Shown piece by piece: positions 53,371-62,283 of a stretch of DNA of 64,000 bases. Source of the stretch: Aeromonas jandaei (lineage in GTDB: Bacteria > Pseudomonadota > Gammaproteobacteria > Enterobacterales > Aeromonadaceae). The stretch covers positions 798,501 to 862,500 of the forward strand of contig NZ_CP149571.1 of NCBI RefSeq assembly GCF_037890695.1, given 5' to 3'. The notes below the pieces were generated by a model that saw only the letters and a list, made by a program, of their open reading frames with translations, ran no database searches and was not told the origin of the DNA. A program made the translations under genes and the position numbers. Positions within the stretch are counted from its first letter, which is position 1. Each line of letters starts with the position of its first letter.

Positions 53371-54792
53371 CTAGATGAGCGGCAGCCAGAGTTCGGCGAT
53401 GGCGCCACCTTCCGGCCGGTTGGCGAGGCTCAGATGGCCGCCATGCTGGTGGGCCACCTCATGGGCGAAACTGAGCCCAAGACCGCTGCTCTTGCCCTTG
53501 TCTGGGCGCGGCAGTGAGTAGAAGCGCTCGAAGATCCGTGGCAATGCGTAGTCGGGAATGCCGGGGCCGCTGTCGGTGACCCGAAAACAGTAGCCATCCT
53601 CCTGCTGGGTGCCGCTGAGAGTGACGCTGGAGCCTGCCGGTGAAAAGTCGATGGCGTTGTCCAGCAGGTTGCCGATGGCCTGCTCTACCAGCAGCGGGTC
53701 CCATTTTTGTTTCGGCGCGCTGGCCAGCTCGGCGACCAGCGCTACCTGCCGGCGCTGGGCGATAATCTGGCGGGCATCGAGCGCCCGCTTGCCGAGCCCG
53801 GCTGGCTCTACCGCTTGCCGATCCAGCCCCTGCCCCGACTCCAGCCGTGCCAGTTGCAGCATCCGCTCGATCAGCTGCTGCATGCGGGCACTCTCCTGAT
53901 TGATGTTGCCGATAAAGCGCCTGGCCACCTCGGGGGGCGGCGTTTCGGCCAGGATCTCCCCTGCCCCGCGAATGGCCGCCAGCGGGCTCTTCAGCTCGTG
54001 GGTCAGGCTGTGGACATAGCCCTCGATATAGCTCTTGCCATCGAGCTGGTGGCGCATGGTTTCAAGGGCGTGGCCGAGCCGATCCAGTTCGACGGTGTGC
54101 AGTTGCGGCAGCGGCGCTGCTTCCCCCTTGCTGACCGATTCGGCGTAGTGCACCAGTTTGCCGATGGAGCGGTTGAGCCACCAAACCAGCAGACTGCCGA
54201 TCAGCAGCGAGATGAACAGCATCTGGCCGGCGGCCTGCAGCAGTTCCCGTTCACCCCGCTCGATAGCGGGCATCAGGGTCCGATTGGGTTTGGCGACGGT
54301 GAGGGAGCCTATGATCTCTGTCCCCTCCCGCAGCGGTGCCGCCACATACATGGTAGAGCTGGCGGCATCGTCGGGATCGGTGCGGGTGCTGCGGGCGCCA
54401 TACTGACCGCGCAGAGTGCGGTAGACATCGTTCCAGCGGGAATAATCCTTGCCCAGATCCGTGCCGTCGGAGTCGTAAATCACCATCCCCCGCCGATCCG
54501 TCACATAGATGCGGTACTCCGCCTGCTGTTTGAGGTGGCCGTCGATCATCGCATTGATGGGATTCTGGTTGAGACGGGCGAAGGCGCTGGCCAGCCGCCC
54601 GTTCATCATATTGCCCGCTTGCAGATCATCGAGCGCCAGCGGTGCCAGCAGCTGGGTCATGTCGACCAGAGTATCCTCGGTGGCGCTGCGCACCCCCGGT
54701 TTGATCTCCTCGACGAAGATCTCCAGCACGAACCAGGCGGCCAGCGCGAAGATCAGCAGCAGGCCGCACAGCAGTTGCAGTCCGAGTCTCAT
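53371..54792 (-). CDS. blrB: Sensor kinase CreC/BlrB
   Basis: A 473 aa inner-membrane sensor kinase. There is an N-terminal helix (LQLLCGLLLIFALAAWFVLEI), a periplasmic domain, a second helix near 190-212, HAMP, the His box SLTHELKSPLAAIRGAGEIL, an N box (LLVEQAIGNLLDNAIDF) and G boxes (DSGPGIPDYALP, GKSSGLGLSFAHEV). It is close to E. coli CreC. In Aeromonas this pair controls the chromosomal beta-lactamases after beta-lactam damage to murein. The start overlaps the blrA stop by four bases. Confidence 0.95.
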   Translation of the reverse strand: MRLGLQLLCGLLLIFALAAWFVLEIFVEEIKPGVRSATEDTLVDMTQLLAPLALDDLQAGNMMNGRLASAFARLNQNPINAMIDGHLKQQAEYRIYVTDRRGMVIYDSDGTDLGKDYSRWNDVYRTLRGQYGARSTRTDPDDAASSTMYVAAPLREGTEIIGSLTVAKPNRTLMPAIERGERELLQAAGQMLFISLLIGSLLVWWLNRSIGKLVHYAESVSKGEAAPLPQLHTVELDRLGHALETMRHQLDGKSYIEGYVHSLTHELKSPLAAIRGAGEILAETPPPEVARRFIGNINQESARMQQLIERMLQLARLESGQGLDRQAVEPAGLGKRALDARQIIAQRRQVALVAELASAPKQKWDPLLVEQAIGNLLDNAIDFSPAGSSVTLSGTQQEDGYCFRVTDSGPGIPDYALPRIFERFYSLPRPDKGKSSGLGLSFAHEVAHQHGGHLSLANRPEGGAIAELWLPLI

Positions 54793-55460
54793 GCCAGCTC
54801 CAGGCTATAGCCCAGCCCGCGATGGGTGAGGATCAGGTTGGCTTCGGGGTCATGCTCACGCAGCTTGGCGCGGATGGTCTTGATGTGGGTATCGACGGTG
54901 CGATCCAGACTCTCTTCGGCATCCTGCCACACCAGATCCATCAGCTGCTGGCGGGAGTAGACCCGGCCCGGCGCCTGCATCAGGGTCTTGAGCAGCAGAT
55001 ATTCGTAACGGGTGAGGGCCAGCGGTTGACCGCGAAAGTGAATACGGGCTCGCTCCTCATCCAGTGCCAGTAGCGGGGCTGGCTGGGCCGAGGGCTGGCT
55101 GCGGCGCAGGATGACCCGCACCCGGGCACACACCTCCCGCGGCGAGAAGGGTTTGGCCACATAGTCGTCGGCGCCGATCTCCAGCCCGATCAGCCGATCA
55201 ATCTCCTCGCTGCGGGCGGTGAGGAACATCAGGGGAGTGTCGGTCAGCGTTCTGACCTGCTTGCAGAGCTCGAAACCGCTGATGTCGGGCAGCCCCACAT
55301 CGAGGATCAGAAAGTCGGGCCGGCTCTGGGCCAACCGGCTCAGCAGCTGCTGGCCCAGAGTGAACCACTCCACCTCGAAGCCATCGGTCTGCAGGGCATA
55401 AATCAGGGTGTCGGCGATGCTGGCTTCATCTTCCACCAGCCAGATAACTCTCTTTTGCAT
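54789..55460 (-). CDS. blrA: Response regulator CreB/BlrA
   Basis: A 223 aa OmpR-family regulator very similar to E. coli CreB. The receiver domain begins VIWLVEDEASIADTLIYALQ, with the Asp in LILDVGLPDISGFELCKQV and the DDYVAKPFSPREVCARVRV segment. The winged helix has LALTRYEYLLLKTLMQAPGR. I chose the ATG at 55460 (GAGGA upstream); an earlier in-frame start at 55505 adds 15 unrelated residues. It should bind the TTCAC tags seen at creD and bla. Confidence 0.96.
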   Translation of the reverse strand: MQKRVIWLVEDEASIADTLIYALQTDGFEVEWFTLGQQLLSRLAQSRPDFLILDVGLPDISGFELCKQVRTLTDTPLMFLTARSEEIDRLIGLEIGADDYVAKPFSPREVCARVRVILRRSQPSAQPAPLLALDEERARIHFRGQPLALTRYEYLLLKTLMQAPGRVYSRQQLMDLVWQDAEESLDRTVDTHIKTIRAKLREHDPEANLILTHRGLGYSLELA

Positions 55461-55563
55461 GGCATCCTCGTCGCAAATCGGCTCCTCATTCTGGCATTGA
55501 AGCAAAGCGGATCCTATTTGCTGTTTTATTTTTCCAAAAAAGGCGCTAACATTTCGATGTTCT

Positions 55564-55576
55564 TTCGAATCGAAAC
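55564..55576. promoter_or_regulatory. TTTCGAATCGAAA operator ahead of the DeoR-family gene
   Basis: This 13-mer palindrome lies 6 bases before the ATG. A further TTTCGA lies 11 bp upstream (55553). DeoR-family regulators use TTTC-containing sites, so it is a probable autoregulatory operator. Confidence 0.65.
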
Positions 55577-55582
55577 TTAAAA

Positions 55583-56356
55583 ATGACCAAACGTAATACT
55601 CAGCAGCGCCGTCACACCATAGTCACCCTGGTACAAGAGCAGGGGGAAGTGAGCGTCGACGCCCTCGCCAAGCACTTTTCTACCTCTGAAGTGACCATCC
55701 GTAAAGATCTGGCCGTGCTGGAGACCGGTGGTCTGCTGTTGCGTCGCTACGGTGGCGCCATTCCCCTTCCCTCCGAGATGGTGGTGGAGTCGAACCCCGA
55801 ACAAATTTCGAATCGAAAGTTAGCGATTGCCCGTGCGGCAGCCGAACGGCTGCGTGATCACAACCGCGTCATCATCGACAGCGGCAGCACCACCAGCGCC
55901 ATGATCCCGCTGCTTGGCAACAAGCGCGGCCTCATCGTGATGACCAACTCCCTCAACGTGGCGGGCGCCCTGCGCGAGCTGGAGAACGAACCCACCCTGC
56001 TGATGACCGGCGGTACCTGGGATCCCCACTCCGAATCCTTTCAGGGTCAGGTGGCGGAGCAGGTGCTGCGCTCCTACGATTTCGACCAGCTCTTTATCGG
56101 GGCTGACGGCATCGACCCGGATCGCGGTACCACTACCTTCAACGAGCTGGTGGGCTTGTCGCGCGTCATGGCCGAGGTGTCGCGGGAGGTCATCGTCATG
56201 GTCGAGTCGGAGAAGATCGGCCGCAAGATCCCTAATCTCGAACTGCCCTGGTCAAGCATCCACACCCTGGTGACCGACGAGGGGCTGGCCAGCGAGGCCA
56301 GAGAACAGATTCAAGCCCAAGGGGTGACGCTTATCTGCGCCCCGGTCACTTGCTGA
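55583..56356 (+). CDS. DeoR-family transcriptional regulator upstream of glmS
   Basis: A 257 aa protein with an N-terminal DeoR helix-turn-helix ([25 protein letters not shown]) and a C-terminal sugar-phosphate isomerase-like sensor ([48 protein letters not shown]). It lies 56 bases ahead of glmS, so a role in amino-sugar control (GlcN-6-P or similar effector) is likely but inferred. A TTTCGAATCGAAA palindrome stands before its start and an identical one inside its coding sequence. Confidence 0.9.
   Translation: MTKRNTQQRRHTIVTLVQEQGEVSVDALAKHFSTSEVTIRKDLAVLETGGLLLRRYGGAIPLPSEMVVESNPEQISNRKLAIARAAAERLRDHNRVIIDSGSTTSAMIPLLGNKRGLIVMTNSLNVAGALRELENEPTLLMTGGTWDPHSESFQGQVAEQVLRSYDFDQLFIGADGIDPDRGTTTFNELVGLSRVMAEVSREVIVMVESEKIGRKIPNLELPWSSIHTLVTDEGLASEAREQIQAQGVTLICAPVTC
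55806..55818. promoter_or_regulatory. Second, intragenic copy of the TTTCGAATCGAAA operator
   Basis: An exact copy of the 13-mer at 55564, 242 bp downstream and inside the regulator gene. There the codons read ATT TCG AAT CGA AAG TTA, which is AT-rich for this GC-rich gene, as if held by a DNA-binding need. Confidence 0.6.
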
Positions 56357-56412
56357 CATCGAGCTCTGAACCATCCAACCGAATTTACGATTTGCATCTC
56401 AAGGAGAAGTGT

Positions 56413-58245
56413 ATGTGTGGCATCGTCGGGGCTGTTGCCCAACGTGATGTGGCTGAAATTCTGGTAGAGGGGCTGCGTCGCCTCGAGTACCGCGGTTACG
56501 ACTCCGCCGGTGTGGCGGTGTTCAGCGCCAGCCAGCCGCTGCAGCGGGTACGTCGTCTGGGCAAGGTGGCCGAGCTGGCCAAGGCGCTCGACGAGCAGTC
56601 CGTCCACGGTGGTACCGGCATCGCCCACACCCGTTGGGCAACCCATGGCGAGCCCTCAGAGCGCAACGCCCACCCCCATGTCTCCGACCATATCGTGGTG
56701 GTACACAACGGTATCATCGAGAACCACGAAGAGCTGCGTGAAACCCTCAAGGGGCTGGGCTACGAGTTCAACTCGGATACCGATACCGAGGTGATCGCTC
56801 ATCTGGTGCATCACGAGCTGAAAACCGCCGACTCCCTGCTGGCTGCCATGCAAAAGGCGGTGAAGCAGCTGCGCGGTGCTTACGGTACCGTGGTGATGGA
56901 CAGCCGCGACGACAGCCGCGTGGTCGTTGCCCGCTCCGGCTCACCGCTGGTGATTGGCCGCGGTATCGGCGAGAACTTTATCGCTTCTGACCAGCTGGCC
57001 CTGCTGCCGGTAACCCGTCGCTTCATCTTCCTGGAAGAGGGTGATGTGGCCGAAGTGACTCGCCGCGACGTGCACATTTTCGACGTAAGCGGCAATCCGG
57101 TTGAGCGTGAGGAGAAAGAGTCCGATATCTCCCACGATGCCGGTGACAAGGGAGAATATCGCCACTACATGCTCAAGGAGATCCACGAGCAGCCCAAAGC
57201 GATCACCAACACTCTGGAAGGGCGTCTGGGCAGCGATCACGTAGTGGTCGAATCGTTCGGCAACGGCGCGCGCGCCATCTTCGAAAAGGTGGAGCATGTA
57301 CAGATCGTCGCTTGCGGTACCTCCTACCACTCCGGCATGGTCGCCCGCTACTGGTTTGAAGAGATTGCCGGCGTCTCCTGCGATGTGGAGATCGCCTCCG
57401 AATTCCGCTATCGCAAATCCGTGGTGCGTCCCAACAGCCTGCTGATCACCCTCTCCCAGAGCGGTGAGACCGCCGATACCCTGGCCGCTCTGCGTCTGGC
57501 CAAGGAGTCCGGCTATATGAGCTCGCTGGCTATCTGCAACGTACCGGGCTCCTCGCTGGTGCGTGAATCGGCGCTGGCCTTTATGACCCGTGCCGGTGCC
57601 GAGATCGGTGTGGCCTCCACCAAGGCATTCACCACCCAGCTGGCTGGCCTGCTGATGCTGGTGGCATCTGTCGGTCACTGCCGCGGCAACCTGAGTGCGG
57701 CCGCCGAGGCCGAGCTGGTCAAGGCGCTCCACGCCCTGCCCCAGCGCATTAAAGAGAGCCTGGCGCTGGCCAAGCAGATCGAGACGCTGGCCGAAGAGTT
57801 TGCCGACAAGCAGCACAGCCTGTTCCTCGGCCGTGGCAGTCAGTACCCCATCGCCATGGAAGGTGCGCTCAAGCTGAAAGAGATCTCCTACATCCACGCC
57901 GAAGCCTATGCCGCAGGCGAACTGAAGCACGGCCCGCTGGCGCTGATCGATGCCGAGATGCCCATCATTGTGGTGGCGCCGAACAACGATCTGCTGGAGA
58001 AGCTCAAGTCCAACGTGGAAGAGGTGCGTGCCCGCGGCGGTATCCTCTACGTCTTCGCCGATGCCGATACCGGCTTCAAGAGCGACGAGACCATGCGAGT
58101 CATGAATCTCAACCATGTGGAAGAGGTGATCGCGCCGATCGTTTATACCGTGCCGCTGCAGCTGCTCTCCTACCACGTTGCCCTCATCAAGGGCACCGAC
58201 GTGGATCAGCCGCGCAACCTGGCAAAATCGGTGACGGTCGAGTAA
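56413..58245 (+). CDS. glmS: Glutamine-fructose-6-phosphate aminotransferase
   Basis: A 610 aa cytosolic enzyme making glucosamine-6-phosphate from fructose-6-P and glutamine, the entry to UDP-GlcNAc. The N-terminal glutaminase has the nucleophile Cys in [17 protein letters not shown]. Two SIS isomerase domains follow, with [16 protein letters not shown] and [15 protein letters not shown], and the C-terminal [15 protein letters not shown] precedes the ATG at 56413; an earlier frame start adds an unrelated tail. No glmS ribozyme-like structure was sought or expected outside Gram-positives. Confidence 0.97.
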   Translation: MCGIVGAVAQRDVAEILVEGLRRLEYRGYDSAGVAVFSASQPLQRVRRLGKVAELAKALDEQSVHGGTGIAHTRWATHGEPSERNAHPHVSDHIVVVHNGIIENHEELRETLKGLGYEFNSDTDTEVIAHLVHHELKTADSLLAAMQKAVKQLRGAYGTVVMDSRDDSRVVVARSGSPLVIGRGIGENFIASDQLALLPVTRRFIFLEEGDVAEVTRRDVHIFDVSGNPVEREEKESDISHDAGDKGEYRHYMLKEIHEQPKAITNTLEGRLGSDHVVVESFGNGARAIFEKVEHVQIVACGTSYHSGMVARYWFEEIAGVSCDVEIASEFRYRKSVVRPNSLLITLSQSGETADTLAALRLAKESGYMSSLAICNVPGSSLVRESALAFMTRAGAEIGVASTKAFTTQLAGLLMLVASVGHCRGNLSAAAEAELVKALHALPQRIKESLALAKQIETLAEEFADKQHSLFLGRGSQYPIAMEGALKLKEISYIHAEAYAAGELKHGPLALIDAEMPIIVVAPNNDLLEKLKSNVEEVRARGGILYVFADADTGFKSDETMRVMNLNHVEEVIAPIVYTVPLQLLSYHVALIKGTDVDQPRNLAKSVTVE

Positions 58246-58260
58246 GTCGCTGTCAGAGAT

Positions 58261-58293
58261 AAAAAAAGAGCCGCAATTGCGGCTCTTTTTGTT
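58261..58293. terminator. Bidirectional terminator between glmS and luxR
   Basis: AAAAAAAGAGCCGCAA / TTGCGGCTCTTTTTG forms a long symmetrical stem with A and T tracts, suited to both converging transcripts. Confidence 0.9.
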
Positions 58294-58305
58294 ACTGGCC
58301 TCCGC

Positions 58306-59082
58306 TCAGGAGAGGCGCAGGTTGGTGATGGTCACCTCGTCGAGGGAGGGCACTATGATGCCGCTGGTGATCCCCTTGGCGATGGCCTGACTGCGGTTCT
58401 TCGAGTCGGTCTTGTTGGTCACCTGATTGAGATGGAAGTTCACCGTCCGTTCGCTGATGCCGAGGATGGTGGCGATCTCCCAGGAGGTTTTGCCCTCGCT
58501 GGCCCAGAACAGGCACTCCTTTTCCCGATCCGACAGCTCGGTCAGGTATCTCATCAAATCGGGGCGGCTTTTGATCAGCTGCAGCGCCGAGTTGAAGATA
58601 TAGCTGGCGCAAAACGACAGCAGGGGAACGTTTTCAAACATCAGGTCAGTGTTGGATTTGTCCTTGGTGATGAATGAGAGAATTCCGTGCTCTCCCTGCG
58701 GGGTGTGGAGCGGGAAGGATACGCCGTTGCGCACCCCGAAATCGGCAGCCAGATTCATCACGTCGCGGCTGGCGCTGGGCAGCCAGGGCGAGTCGCAGTC
58801 GAGTTTGTTCCAGAAGATCGGTTGCGTCTGTTTCAGCCCCAGATAGACCACCGGATCCTGGGTCAGATACTGGTTTTCGCTGTAGGCATCGAACCAGCTG
58901 GTCGGACAGTTGTTGAACAGTGCCACGTGGGATTTTTGCATGCTGATGGGGAAAATAATCAGCAGCCGGAAGTAATCAAAGCCCATTTGATGACTAAAGC
59001 GCTCCAGCAGCTGCTGGATATCGCTGGTTTTTGTTGCCTTGGTGAACTTGTCGATGTGTTCCCAGATAGCATCGTTGAGCAT
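58306..59082 (-). CDS. LuxR-family quorum-sensing regulator (solo)
   Basis: A 258 aa protein with an N-terminal autoinducer-binding domain and a C-terminal LuxR helix-turn-helix (LSDREKECLFWASEGKTSWEIATILGISERTVNFHLNQV). It is clearly related to Aeromonas AhyR. The AHL-pocket residues of the family appear to be present: Trp and Tyr in SWFDAY, Asp-Pro in LTQDPV, the Trp in FWNKLD and the Gly in GVRNG. No luxI lies in the window, so it is a LuxR solo or an AhyR paralogue. GGAG precedes the start, with a palindrome just upstream. Confidence 0.88.
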   Translation of the reverse strand: MLNDAIWEHIDKFTKATKTSDIQQLLERFSHQMGFDYFRLLIIFPISMQKSHVALFNNCPTSWFDAYSENQYLTQDPVVYLGLKQTQPIFWNKLDCDSPWLPSASRDVMNLAADFGVRNGVSFPLHTPQGEHGILSFITKDKSNTDLMFENVPLLSFCASYIFNSALQLIKSRPDLMRYLTELSDREKECLFWASEGKTSWEIATILGISERTVNFHLNQVTNKTDSKNRSQAIAKGITSGIIVPSLDEVTITNLRLS

Positions 59083-59093
59083 GACTTTCTCCT

Positions 59094-59122
59094 TTTTCGA
59101 TCTCTATCACACTGATCGAAAA
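59094..59122. repeat. Inverted repeat just upstream of the LuxR gene
   Basis: TTTTCGATC, 11 bases, GATCGAAAA: a perfect 9-bp inverted repeat that ends next to the ribosome-binding site of the LuxR-family gene. It could be an operator (autoregulation) or an RNA hairpin controlling translation. Confidence 0.6.
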
Positions 59123-59254
59123 GATTTTTCTCGTTATTTATGTTTTTTTGAGATGGCACTCGATGCCATTTATCCGTGCGTGTCTAAAAATTATCCTGTT
59201 TTTGTGCATAAAGGCCAAGAAAATCCTCTCGTTGCCAGCCCGCACGCCATTTGA

Positions 59255-59273
59255 GATAATGATAATAGTTATC
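59255..59273 (+). promoter_or_regulatory. Fur box of the TonB2-type operon
   Basis: GATAATGATAATAGTTATC matches the 19-mer Fur consensus GATAATGATAATCATTATC with two differences. It stands 20 bases ahead of the first gene of the operon, so iron repression is expected. Confidence 0.85.
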
Positions 59274-59292
59274 ATTAATAAGACGTGATTCC

Positions 59293-60054
59293 ATGAACAA
59301 GTTATGGGGTGTGGCACTGTTGCCACTGTCAGTCCACTTTGCTGCGGTCGGTGACGAGCTGGTTGCTCCCGCCCTCAAGAACAGCATAGCCGCCGGGAAA
59401 GCTTCCCAGCAGCGGGTGGAAAAAGCCGCCGATGCCGCCGTTGCCGCACGACTGGAGCTGCAAAATGCCCAGCTGCAACTGCGTGACCTCGAAGCCTACA
59501 ACCGCTACATGCAATCTCTGGTGGCCGATCAGCAAAATGAGCTGGGAAAATTGAGCCAGCAGCTGGAGGCGGTGCAAGAGACCCGTCAGGGCTTGATCCC
59601 GCTGATGCTGCAGATGCAGGCCGATCTGGAACAGCTGGTGCAAAACGACATCCCGCTGCGCAAGGAAGATCGTCTGGCGCGGGTTGAACAGTTGAAAGCG
59701 ACCCTGGCCCGTGCGGACGTGAGCGAGGCGGAGAAATTCCGCCAGTTGCTGCAGGCCTATCAGATCGAAGCCGAATATGGCAGTCGGATGGATAGCTATT
59801 CCGCCGAGCTGGAGCTGGATGGTGCCCCGCGTCGGGTTGATGTGCTGGCACTGGGTCGGGTCTCCCTGCTGGCGATGACTGCCGATCGCAGTCAGGCATG
59901 GCGCTGGTCTGCCGAAGCGAAGCAGTGGCAAGCCCTCGATAGCCAGTGGCTCTCCCCTATCGCCGAGGCGATGGATGTGGCCGGCGACAAGAAAGTTCCC
60001 CAGTTGCTCAATGTCCCCCTCTCTGTCAGCCGCAGTCAGGAGGCCCAATCATGA
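59293..60054 (+). CDS. DUF3450-family protein of the TonB2 system
   Basis: A 253 aa predicted exported protein. The N-terminal signal-like helix is MNKLWGVALLPLSVHFAAVG, followed by a long Ala/Gln-rich coiled coil (~residues 35-150) and a mixed C-terminal domain. Proteins with this layout (DUF3450) open the TonB2 operons of Vibrio, Shewanella and relatives. The stop overlaps the next start (ATGA). Exact role unknown; it may bridge the TonB complex and the periplasm. Confidence 0.85.
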   Translation: MNKLWGVALLPLSVHFAAVGDELVAPALKNSIAAGKASQQRVEKAADAAVAARLELQNAQLQLRDLEAYNRYMQSLVADQQNELGKLSQQLEAVQETRQGLIPLMLQMQADLEQLVQNDIPLRKEDRLARVEQLKATLARADVSEAEKFRQLLQAYQIEAEYGSRMDSYSAELELDGAPRRVDVLALGRVSLLAMTADRSQAWRWSAEAKQWQALDSQWLSPIAEAMDVAGDKKVPQLLNVPLSVSRSQEAQS

Positions 60055-61358
60055 GAGTCACCATGAAGTGGTTTCCCCTCCTTATTGCCCTCTCCTGCGG
60101 TGCCAATGCCACTGTCGCCAATGATGAGTGGCAGCAGCAGGAACAGGCTCGCGAACAGCAGGCTCAACAAGATCTGGCATCTGTTTCCAAAGAGCTGAAC
60201 AGTGCCCGCGCCAAATTGGCCGAGGCCCAGCGCCTGAGCAAGGAGCTGGCCGGCAAGTTCGCCAGCAACGAGAAGCAGCTGACTGAGCTGAACGCCCAGT
60301 GGGAGCAAGCCTCCGGCGACATGAACGAGATCTTCGCGGTCACCCGTCAGGGGGCCAGCGATGCAGTCAAGCTGCTGAGCGAATCCGCCGTCGAGGGTCA
60401 GTACCCTGAGCGTCTCGCCCCGCTGAAAGCCATGGCACAGGATAAACAGGTGCCGGATCGCGCCGCCCTCGCCCTGCTGCCCGCCACTCTGCTGCAGGAG
60501 ATCCGCGAATCTGGCCGGATTGCCCAATTCAACGGCAAGGTGCTCGATGCCCAGGGGGCTGCCAGCGAGCAGTCGCTGACCCGGGTTGGCAGTTTTGCCC
60601 TGCTGGGGAGCGAAGGCTTCCTGCAACCGACCGCCGAAGGCTTGAGCCCGGTACTGGGTCTGCCCGGTAGCGTACTCTCTGCCGTTGCTGATTATCAGGG
60701 TCAGGAAGGGGAAGCGCTGCCGCTGGATCCTTCTCATGGCACTCTGCTGGCGATGCTGGCGCAGGCGCCCACCTTCTGGCAACAGGTACAGCAAGGTGGT
60801 CAGGTCGGCGCCATTATCGTGCTGCTGGCTGCTATCGGTCTGGGAATTGCTGCGGTACGGCTGTGGAGCCTCTCCCGTGAACTGGGTCGGGTTCGTCGCC
60901 AGCTCAAGAGCGGCGAGTATCACGCTGACAACGCCCTCGGTCGGGTGCTGACGGTGGCGGACAAACACCCCGAGCTGAGCATGGAGACCCTCGAACTGCG
61001 TCTTGATGAGGCGATCCTGCAGGAGACTCCTCGCATGGAGCGCGGCATCGGAATGGTCAAGGTGATCGCGGCCATAGCCCCCATGTTGGGCCTGCTCGGT
61101 ACCGTGACCGGGATGATCGGTACCTTCCAGGCCATCACCCAGTTTGGCACCGGCGATCCCAAGATCATGGCGGGTGGCATATCTATGGCGCTGGTCACCA
61201 CGGTACAGGGACTGGTGGCTGCCATTCCGCTGATCCTGGCCCACAGCCTGCTGCAATCGCGCTTCACCGAGCTCTCCAATGTACTGGAGCAGCAGGTGGC
61301 CGGCATTCTGGCCGAGCGCGCCGAGAGCAATAACAACGGGATGGAGCGAGCCGCATGA
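60051..61358 (+). CDS. ttpC: TtpC-like MotA/TolQ/ExbB proton channel with long periplasmic part
   Basis: A 435 aa protein. A signal peptide and coiled coil come first (WQQQEQAREQQAQQDL and on), then a periplasmic domain, a membrane helix near residue 270 (GAIIVLLAAIGLGIAAVRLW) and the ExbB-type core with IAPMLGLLGTVTGMIGTFQAI and VTTVQGLVAAIPLILAH. This extended ExbB corresponds to TtpC of Vibrio TonB2 systems, which is required for that system's energy transfer. AGGAGG precedes the start at 60051. Confidence 0.88.
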   Translation: MRVTMKWFPLLIALSCGANATVANDEWQQQEQAREQQAQQDLASVSKELNSARAKLAEAQRLSKELAGKFASNEKQLTELNAQWEQASGDMNEIFAVTRQGASDAVKLLSESAVEGQYPERLAPLKAMAQDKQVPDRAALALLPATLLQEIRESGRIAQFNGKVLDAQGAASEQSLTRVGSFALLGSEGFLQPTAEGLSPVLGLPGSVLSAVADYQGQEGEALPLDPSHGTLLAMLAQAPTFWQQVQQGGQVGAIIVLLAAIGLGIAAVRLWSLSRELGRVRRQLKSGEYHADNALGRVLTVADKHPELSMETLELRLDEAILQETPRMERGIGMVKVIAAIAPMLGLLGTVTGMIGTFQAITQFGTGDPKIMAGGISMALVTTVQGLVAAIPLILAHSLLQSRFTELSNVLEQQVAGILAERAESNNNGMERAA

Positions 61359-61885
61359 TGCTCGACATCTGGCAACAGCTGCAGAGCTTCATGGGCCGTG
61401 GCGGTCCGGTGCTCTGGGTCATTCTGGCCCTGCTGGTGCTGATGTGGATTTTGATGATCGAGCGGCTGCTCTACCTCAATCTGGGTTTCGGCCCCTTGCA
61501 GCAACAGCTGCTTGGCCGCTGGCAAGCCCGCAGCGAGCGCCACAGTTGGCACGCCCGGGCAATCCGCAGCCGCTGGCTGGCGCAGGCCGAGCTGGAACTG
61601 AACCGTCATCTGATCTTCATCCGCACCCTGGTGGTGCTCTGCCCCATGCTGGGGTTGCTGGGCACTGTGACCGGCATGATCGGTGTATTCGATGCGTTGG
61701 CCGCGGCCAACCGCTTTAACCCGGAGAGCATGGCGGGCGGGATCTCCCGCGCCACCATCCCCACCATGGCAGGCATGGTGGTGGCGCTCTCCGGCGTGTT
61801 GTTACTCAGTCGGCTCGAGAGTCAGGCCAAGCGTGCGTTGGCCAAGACCCGGGACGGCCTGCGAGAAGAGAAGGTAATGCAATGA
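61355..61885 (+). CDS. exbB: ExbB proton channel subunit (TonB2 system)
   Basis: A 176 aa inner-membrane protein of the MotA/TolQ/ExbB family, with an N-terminal helix (WVILALLVLMWILMIERLLY) and the core PMLGLLGTVTGMIGVFDALA. Start and stop overlap the neighbouring genes by four bases each, so the operon is tightly coupled. It forms the pentameric channel with ExbD. Confidence 0.94.
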   Translation: MMLDIWQQLQSFMGRGGPVLWVILALLVLMWILMIERLLYLNLGFGPLQQQLLGRWQARSERHSWHARAIRSRWLAQAELELNRHLIFIRTLVVLCPMLGLLGTVTGMIGVFDALAAANRFNPESMAGGISRATIPTMAGMVVALSGVLLLSRLESQAKRALAKTRDGLREEKVMQ

Positions 61886-62283
61886 GACGGCAATCCAAAC
61901 GCCAGCGTGACGAAGTGCAGATCGACATGACCCCCATGCTGGATATCGTGTTCATCATGCTGATCTTCTTTATTGTTACCACCTCCTTCGTGCGTGAAGC
62001 CGGGCTCGAGGTACACAGACCTCAGGCCACTCAGGCCAAGGCGCAGAAATCCTCCAGCATCATGCTGGCGATCGGGGCTCAGGGTCAGATCTTCCTCGAC
62101 CGCAAGCAGATCGATGTGGAACGGGTACAGGCCACTATCGCCCGCCTGCTGGCGGAGCAACCCGATGCCAGCCTGGTGATCCAGGCCGATGAGCGAGTGC
62201 CCCACGGCAAGGTGGTGCGGGTGATGGATGAGGCCAAGGCGGCGGGTATCGCCAATATCGCTGTGGCGGTGGCGCCGAAATGA
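61882..62283 (+). CDS. exbD: ExbD biopolymer transport protein (TonB2 system)
   Basis: A 133 aa protein with one N-terminal helix whose essential Asp is in MTPMLDIVFIMLIFFIV, and a periplasmic domain. The family ending with IANIAVAVAPK is present. It overlaps exbB and tonB by four bases each. Confidence 0.95.
   Translation: MRRQSKRQRDEVQIDMTPMLDIVFIMLIFFIVTTSFVREAGLEVHRPQATQAKAQKSSSIMLAIGAQGQIFLDRKQIDVERVQATIARLLAEQPDASLVIQADERVPHGKVVRVMDEAKAAGIANIAVAVAPK

Noticed and set aside
58918..58933. CACGTG core in the LuxR gene (TGCCACGTGGGA) as a fifth parS
   Set aside because: The flanks lack the GTT / AAC arms of the consensus.
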